DNA of 64,000 nt. It comes from Cryptomeria japonica. Lineage: Eukaryota; Streptophyta; Pinopsida; Cupressales; Cupressaceae. Below the pieces are notes generated by a model. That model was not told the origin of the DNA, ran no database searches, and saw only the letters and a program-made list of their open reading frames with translations. Numbering within the stretch: position 1 is the stretch's first letter; each line of letters begins with the position of its first letter. Positions 57,221 through 64,000 of this stretch are shown here, in pieces. A program made the translations under genes and the position numbers. The DNA is taken from assembly GCF_030272615.1 (NCBI RefSeq), contig NC_081413.1, forward strand, positions 336,204,302 through 336,268,301, given 5' to 3'.

Positions 57221-58435
57221 TGTTACAGGTGTTAGACAGTTCAAATAACCAGAAGACAACTGAGAGAGGGGGGTGAATCAGTTGTCATAGATTACTAGAA
57301 CTATTAGCAATTTAAAACTTTAATACCGGAACCCAAAACATTAATACCGAAATAGAAGTTAAAATAATTAAGTATAAACAATAATCATAGAATAAATACC
57401 ATCCACATGAAACCAAGATCTCTACGTGGATAACCTGGTAAAGGGAAAAACCATGGTGGTAAGCCTACCCAGAGTTAGATAATACTTCTACAGTAAGTAT
57501 GTGAATTAAAATTGAGGGGCCTGAACTTGCAGGAAGGCCAACAGCCTAGAGCACACTGCTCATCACAAAAGGAGCCTCATTGACTACATAGAAATCCAAA
57601 CTACAATTCAAAGAAGTGTTGAACTACCAAAGATAGCAGCTCCTATGCGTGAGTACAGTTCCAGTTAAGCTCAATACCAGAGGACTAAATCCTTTTACAT
57701 AAGCCCAATTCTATCTCCACTGATCGACCAAATCCTCTTCCTGAATGATATTACATTATTCACACATTACATTCCTTGACCATGATCTCTAACATAACCA
57801 TGATGATCTACAATGAGATCTTACATCTATATATACAAACCCTCGACCATAAATATTTAGGTCATCCACTAGATAATAAACCAATTACATAATTACAAAC
57901 CATGTCATCCTTAGACCAAATAAATAATATCCAATACATAAGAGATCCCGGAAATACATCGAGAGGTCCAATCCACACATTACATTAAAGTCAATCCATA
58001 ACCTAGATCAACTGGGACCCAGTATAGGTCCACACCCTATAGCAATGATCTCCATTCGCCAAGTCTCGAACATGATCACCAACAACATCCTAAAACTCCA
58101 CCAGAAGCTGCACCAACACCACTTATGCAATTCATCAAAAGCTCTGCCGGTGAAACCCTCGCTAGAACCAGAAAGCAAGCTTCTAAGCAAGAAGTATAGC
58201 ATCCAATCACCAGACCAAAACCAACTAACCAAATATGAGCATGAGTATCATGAACAAGCCAATTCCATCACCAAACTATACCAGAGCCTACCGGATCATG
58301 CCAGATCCAAATCAACCAAAAACCACTCAACCTACTGGGACCAAAAGGGTGTCGATAAAGCATCCAAACAACTAGTGTTGGCATCAATGACAAACATCAA
58401 TGCAACACATAATCAATTCTAGCAAATGGCCAACA
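57221..58435 (-). repeat. 3' LTR of the truncated copia element
   Basis: On the minus strand it starts TGTTGGCCATTTGCTAGAAT and ends ACCTGTAACA. A polypurine tract (minus GCCAAAGGAGGAGAT) abuts it at 58436-58450. The exact left edge (57221) is inferred from the ending CA because no partner LTR is present. It shares TGATTCACCCCCCTC with the other two copia LTR families. Confidence 0.8.
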
Positions 58436-58787
58436 ATCTCCTCCTTTGGCATTGATGGAAACACTAGATGTGAAAAACATCTAAGTACCAATAAATGCCA
58501 AACAAGCCTCCCCCAATGGAAGACAACCAATAATCTCCCACATATATCTCTGAATGTCAATATCTCTTCCCCTTTGAGTTTTTCTTCTTCTTTCTTTGTC
58601 TTTTTCACATCAATATCTCTCCCCCTTTGACATCAATGCCAGAAATCTGATAAAAATATCAAAGCAAAAACATAAACCATTGAATCACAAAGCTGACTAC
58701 TCCCCCTGAGCAGTAGCATCCCACATCAGTGCTGAAATGAATAGTATCTCTGATAATGCATGTTGGATTAATCTCAAACCACATCAA

Positions 58788-60565
58788 TCAAGTCTCTACT
58801 AGAGGGGTATAAACTCCCAATATATCTCTCAGGTACTCAAATGATTTCTTAGGCAAAGGTTTAGTGAAAATATCAGCAATCTTCTCTCTAGTGTTCACAT
58901 AAACCAGTCTAACTTCATTTGCTTCCATTTTTTTCTTCAAAAAGTTATACTTGATAGACATGTGCTTTGTTTTAGAATTAAATACCGGATTCTTTGATAT
59001 ATCAATAGCAATAGAGTTATCATAGTGAATAACTATCGGTGCATCACAATCCACCTTTATATCCTTTGACATTTGCTTCATCCACAAAACTTGTGTACAG
59101 TTAGTAGCAACAACAACATACTCAACTTCAGCAGTAGATAAAGAAGTACATGGTTGTTTCTTACTGATCCATGATAGCAACTTCTTTCCAAAAAGAAAGC
59201 TCCACCGGAAGTGCTTTTCCAATCATCAATATCTCTAAACCAATCAACATCTGTATATGCACACAAAGTAAAGTTATCATCCTTAGGGTACCACAAGCCA
59301 TATTCTGATGTACCTTGCAAGTATCTAAAACTCCTTTTCACCGCCATCTCATGATTTTCTCTAGGATCACTCTGAAATCCTGAAATAATACAAACAACAT
59401 ACATAATGTCAGGCCTAGTCTGAGTCAAATAAATCAGACCTCCAATCATAGATTTGTATCTTGTAGGATTTACTGGTGCAGAAACATATTTTCTTGTCAA
59501 TTTCTCACTTGTAACCATAGGAGTACTTACCGGTTTAGAATCTTCCATACCAAATTTCTTTAACAATTCCTTATCATATTTAGTTTGACAGATGAAAATA
59601 CCTTTGTCATTCTGAGTAATCTACAAACCTAAGAAAAATTTCATCTCACTAATCATAGACATCTGAAATTCTTTCTCCATATTCTTAGAAAATTCTATGC
59701 ATAATTTACCTTCACCTCCAAAAATAATGCTATCAACAAATACTTCAATAATCAGTATATCATCATTAGTGATCTTATAATATAAATTACTGTCAGCACC
59801 ACCATTAGTAAAACCAAGCTTCAAAAGATATTTATCCAATCTTTCGTACCAAGCTCTAGGTGCTTGTTTCAATCCATATAAAGCTTTCCTTAACCTGCAA
59901 AACATATTTGTATCATTTGATAGTGAAAAATAACCAGGTTTCTCAATATAAACTTCCTCATCAATATCCCCATTCAAAAATGCACATTTAACATCCATCT
60001 GATAAACCTTGTAGTTTTAATAAGCAACAATGGCAAGAAATAATCTTACAACTTCAATCCTAGCTACATGTGCAAAAGTCTCTCCATAATCAATTCCTTC
60101 CTTATGAGAATATCCTTTACAAACCAATCTAGCCTTATTCCTTATAACTTGACCATCCTCATTCAATTTATTCCTAAAAACCCATTTAGTTCCAATAACA
60201 TTTTTATTTTTAGGCCGGGGAACTAAGGTCCATGTGTTATTTTTCTCAATTTGATCTAATTCTTCTTCCATAGATTTCAACCAATATTCATCTTTAAATA
60301 CCTCAATTACTAATACCGATTCAACTTGTGAAATTAAACATACCTCATTAGTTGTGAGTCTTCTTTGTGTCATCACTCCATTGCTCTTATCCCCAATGAT
60401 CTGATCTTCTGAATGATTCAATCTCACATACCTAGGAGTCTTCTGACTTTCTGTTCCTCTTTCCTGTTCTTCAGTTACTGTAGAATTCTCTGATTCTGCT
60501 GGAGTAACTGGTTCAACATTCTGTTCTGGCAAAGGTGCTACCGGTTCAGATATAATCATTTTCAC
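58788..60565 (-). pseudogene. Copia RNase H and reverse transcriptase, decayed
   Basis: RNase H at 59566-58788: YKSMIGGLIYLTQTRPDIMY, YTDVDWFRDIDDWKSTSGGA, STAEVEYVVVATNC, HYDNSIAIDISKNP, with a frameshift near 59180. Reverse transcriptase at 60565-59621: [60 protein letters not shown], and IEVFVDSIIFGGE, where the catalytic Asp-Asp pair has become Asp-Ser. The enzyme could not work even if the frame were open. Confidence 0.88.
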
Positions 60566-61002
60566 TGCCGGTTCCTTCTCATAAACTCTGATTTGACTCT
60601 GTTCAGCTCATCTACTTTGACATTAGCACTCTCCACAATTCTCTACAATCGCTTGTTATAACATCTATATGCTTTGCTTTCATTAGAATAACCAATAAAT
60701 ATGCCTTCATCACATCTAGGATCAAATTTCCCAATGATATTATCTCTCTTGATATAACATTTACTACCAAAAATTCTAAAATACTTAACTATAGGTGTAT
60801 TGCCAAATCATAATTCATAAGGTGTCTTACCGGTTTCTCCTTTGATATGTACTCCATTGAATGTATAAACTGTTGTTCTCACTTCTCTCCAGTAGATATG
60901 AGGTAGACTAGCTTCCATCATCATTTTTCTAGCAACATCCAAGATAGTTATGTTCTTCCTTTCCACAACTCCATTCTGCTGAGGTGTTCGGGGAACATAA
61001 AA

Positions 61003-61998
61003 TTATCTTCTTATACCATGATTCTCACAAAAGTTATTAAACTCACCGGATGTGAATTCTCCACCATGATCTGACCTCAAACATTTAATCTTCAATCCTA
61101 TCTCAGTTTCCACTTTATCTTTAAAGATCTTAAACTTTTCAAATGCTTTAGATTTATCCTTTAGAAAAGTAACCCACATCATTCTAGAATAATCATCAAT
61201 GATTAGCATGAAATATCTATCACCTTGAAAATGTTTAACTCTAGCAGGGCCACACAAATAAATATGAATAAGATCAAGAACATCATTTGATTTATCTTGT
61301 ATACTCTTAAAAAAGGTTTTGACCTATTTACCCATTTGACATTCTTTACATACCAGATTATAGGGCTTCATAATCTTAGGTATATCCCTAACTGCCTTAG
61401 TTGAACTGATCTTCACAATGCAATCAAAATTGACATGACACAGCCTTGTATACCATAGCCAACTCTCATCAATCTGTGTAATCGAACATGTCTTCTCACC
61501 AGAGTTCAAATGAAATATATTACCTTTTGTTTGTGTACCAGTTGCAATCTCTATGCTAGATCTGTTAATGATTTTGCATTTTCCATCCTTGAACTGTAAT
61601 TGAAATCCCTTATCCACCAACTGTCCTACACTCAAGGGATTATGCCTTAAACCTTTAATATAATAAACATTGTCAGTATTATTCTTACCATCCAATGATA
61701 TAGTTCCTTTTCCTTTGATCATACATGCTTTGCCATCTCCAAATATAGCTAGACCGCCATCAAATTCTTGCAAAGATAGAAACTTCCCTTTATCTCCAGT
61801 CATATGATGTGAACAACCGTTGTCAATTACCCTTTCATCCTTGTCTTCAATTTTAGCAGCAAGTACCTTCTCTTCATGTACGTTCTCTTCTAGCGCTGGA
61901 TCATCTTTTTTGATAGCCAGGAACACCCATTCCTTCCCATTGTCGGAACCACTAGCAGAATCTTCTACCATTTCATCATCCACTAGTACATTTGGCCT
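61003..61998 (-). pseudogene. Copia integrase and protease region, truncated
   Basis: Protease: ERVIDNGCSHHMTGDKGKFL (DNG in place of DSG). GAG-pre-integrase: GLRHNPLSVGQLVDKGFQLQ, WLWYTRLCHVNFDCIVKISS, CKECQMGK. Integrase core at 61257-61003: YFMLIIDDYSRMMWVTFLKD, IKCLRSDHGGEFTSGEFNNF. A stop at 61324 separates the two blocks. The 5' end breaks off inside the protease upstream segment at about 61998. Confidence 0.85.
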
Positions 61999-62240
61999 AA
62001 AATTCTGATGAAGGTTTTTGACAGAGAAGGCATATTGTGACCAAATTTGTTTTTTTTTTTGAAAAAATGCCCGCATTCGTCAGAATTCTGATGATAATTC
62101 AACATTTTGTTTTGACGGAGAAAGAATTGACAATGAAAATTTGTGTTTTTTTGAAAAAGTGCCTGCGTTTGTTGAAATTCCGACGACGGTAGGCATTACA
62201 TTAAAAAAACCAAAAAAAACCAAGTCATTTGATAAACATT
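61985..62240. repeat. Palindromic-motif repeat, right side
   Basis: TTCGTCAGAATTCTGATGAT (about 62076), GTTTGTTGAAATTCCGACGA (about 62168) and AAAATTCTGATGAAG (about 61998), each following a T-run and GAAAAA.TGCC.GC, as in 1-212. It may be the other subterminal region of the CACTA element. A GTAGTG after TTTCTTTAT at 62436-62446 resembles a CACTA end, but it cannot be paired with a left end in this window. Confidence 0.4.
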
Positions 62241-63939
62241 AATCCCGCCTCTTTGTCCCATCAACCTCTGCGATATTCACAAAAAAATTGGGCATTACAA
62301 GGAGGGAAATAGTTTTGGATTGCGGTGTAGCCAAGATACAGTTGAAGAAAAAAGGTAGGGTAATCAACCAATTCATTCACAGGATGCTTTCTTGAAGAAA
62401 AAATTGTTATGTTTGTGAGAATGTGTCGAATTTTCTTTATGTAGTGATGAGATTGTTTGAAATATACATAGGAAGTTGCATTTTTGTTGGTTGATGATCA
62501 AGTTTTATCTTTATTATAATGAATTTTCTTGCTCATAATTTTTTTTCCCTAGCTCATATTAAGTCTGGTAGAAAAATAGAAAAATAAGATTGATTTGGAT
62601 GGTTGATCAAATGAAACGATCAGTTATCCTCTTTGTAGGAATAACCTCTTAGGGCAAACCCTAATTAAGAACCAGGATGACCTAAACCTACGTGATCAAA
62701 TAGGGAAGAACACAGATTGTGCCACTCTTGTATCCGACATCCATTGGAAGGGGCCTGAACGTAGGCTCTAGCTGAGGAGCTTACCTTGGGTATGGATGCT
62801 GGTATATATGATTGTGATAGAAACTTCCTGCTATAGGACCGTCAGACCACTGTGTAGTGATCGAGTGCCATTTTTTGTTGATGTTTTGGAAGGGAGGATA
62901 AGCGTACCATGATGGGAAGGTGGTATAAAATAGAAGTTAAGAGGTATAAGGTTATGAGGTGTGGGTTAGGATAAGATAGGGAGGTAAGTGATGAAGGATG
63001 TAATGGTGAAAGAGTAAGTTAAGATATGTTAGGGTTTTGGAAGGTAGGAAAGTGAATGGGGGGAGATAAAAGGATGTGAATGATGGAATGGGGCTAGGTA
63101 AGTGAAGTAAAAGTAAATGTGTATGAGGTTAAGGTTTAGGATAGGATGTAGGAAAGTGAAGGAGGTTAAGAGAGGGGATATGAAATGTAGATGGAAGGTA
63201 ATAATGATAGGAAGTGAGGTAAAGGTTATGAGGCGTGGGTTAGAAAATAGGGTGTAGGAAATGGAAGGAAGGGTCATCCATGCCATAGTGCTTCAAGAGG
63301 AGCACATTCACATGAGGGACAAGAAGAGTCATTTCATGCGATAGTGTACCTCCTTAAACCTTCCACCAACACCAAACTCTTTCCCAATCTCGCTAATGGA
63401 CTAACTCAACTCACTATCAAATTATGACAGTCAATGCAAGGTTTAGGATAGTATTAATTAGGATCTTCTAATTATGGTGGGACCTAGCCAACATAGGGTT
63501 ATATGAGGCAGGGGTAAGTTCAACAGTGATGTGTATTAGATTGTCATCAAAGTTTCCTATTAGTGTTACTTTGTATCAGCACTAACCACTTATTGTCATT
63601 TCATTATAATCAGTTTGTTATTCCTTATAATAATTTGCAGTATTACCATAATTTGCATAGATCTAGGATTAGTAATATCCTTATATAGTTACTAGGAGTA
63701 ATGTCAGAGACACATAAAAGAATGATACCGAAGTTAGTAAGATCCTCTAATACTTAGTCATAGATCACATTCTAACAACAAATAGAAGGTCATATCTTGG
63801 TAACCTAACTAGTCCATGAGTAGTAGCTCAAAATGTTATCAAAGCTAGGTTAGGTTAGGAGCCCCAAGAATTTATAATGTATCTTATAATGGGTGTTGAA
63901 AATAATATACACTCAAGCCAACAATAGAATGGTAAGAAA
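62241..63939. other. No recognisable gene
   Basis: 62241-62900 is mixed sequence without a motif I know. 62900-63260 is purine-rich on the plus strand, with loosely repeated GTTATGAGG, GTGGGTTAGG and TAGGAAAGTGAA words; an 85-codon frame on the minus strand here is an effect of that composition. 63260-63939 shows nothing I can name. Confidence 0.5.
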
Positions 63940-64000
63940 GGGGGCAGTAGCTCAATGGTAGAGAAATTTATTAACAAATAGAATGCCTTAAGTTGGATTC
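63940..64000 (+). other. tRNA-like or SINE head, cut by the window end
   Basis: GGGGGCAGTAGCTCAATGGTAGAG starts like a tRNA; box A is TAGCTCAATGG (63948-63958). AGTTGGATTC at 63991-64000 fits a weak box B (consensus GGTTCGANTCC). The stretch between them does not give a clear anticodon arm, so a SINE head or decayed tRNA is more likely than a working tRNA. Confidence 0.5.

Larger units (their letters stand above)
57221..61998 (-). mobile_element. Ty1/copia element, minus strand, 5' truncated
   Basis: The 3' LTR is 57221-58435. The interior on the minus strand, RNase H to protease, runs to about 61998. Gag, primer site and 5' LTR are missing. The break is where FRPNVLVDDEM of the protease region passes into T-rich, palindromic-motif sequence. 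Frames change at least twice. It is distinct from the copia element at 22399-30011 in LTR sequence. Confidence 0.88.

Noticed and set aside
63029-63286. An 85-codon minus-strand frame with many Phe, Leu and Ser residues
   Set aside because: It lies in purine-rich low-complexity DNA and has no motif.

Overview
This window is repeat-dense nuclear DNA from a seed plant with a large genome. The evidence is nested LTR retrotransposons of both the Ty1/copia and Ty3/gypsy types, an En/Spm-type (CACTA) transposase, a tRNA-derived SINE, spliced exons with GT/AG borders, and fragments of a plant SPT6 gene. The overall style suggests a gymnosperm, but this is an impression and not a proof. I found no intact host gene, no rRNA and no CRISPR. 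Almost every coding region is broken by stops or frameshifts.

Layout. 1-212 and about 61985-62240 carry a degenerate palindromic motif (core GTCAGAATTCTGAC). 213-672 and 9897-10322 are direct, LTR-like repeats. They bracket an array of tandem SPT6 exon fragments (about 1594-3744, minus) and a decayed gag-like gene (9593 to about 5166, minus). A solo LTR (6063-7545, duplication ATATC) interrupts that gene. 10868-32613 is a Ty3/gypsy chromovirus-like element (duplication TGAAC). It holds two later insertions: a non-autonomous copia-like element at 14173-20581 (duplication GAGAG) and a minus-strand Ty1/copia element at 22399-30011 (duplication TCAAG). 32949-37470 is a decayed CACTA transposase gene with a SINE in its first intron. 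Directly downstream on the same strand is a SET-domain gene whose exon is split by a 14.6 kb Tat-lineage gypsy element (38759-53362, duplication CAAAC). More exons run to about 56770. 57221 to about 61998 is a 5'-truncated minus-strand copia element. The window ends in a tRNA-like or SINE head.

How it fits together. The four target-site duplications fix the order of events: the CACTA/SET locus and the first gypsy element came first, and the copia-like elements and the Tat element later inserted into them. The most unusual points are: (1) a SET-domain gene next to a CACTA transposase; (2) tandem amplification of an SPT6 exon between LTR-like repeats; (3) a 1.2 kb copy of the host gypsy's reverse transcriptase inside the copia-like insertion, which looks like a gene-conversion product; (4) a two-exon antisense plant-mobile-domain gene in the Tat element; and (5) a 2505-codon Tat gag-pol frame with about 19 in-frame stops but no frameshift, which points to cytosine deamination.
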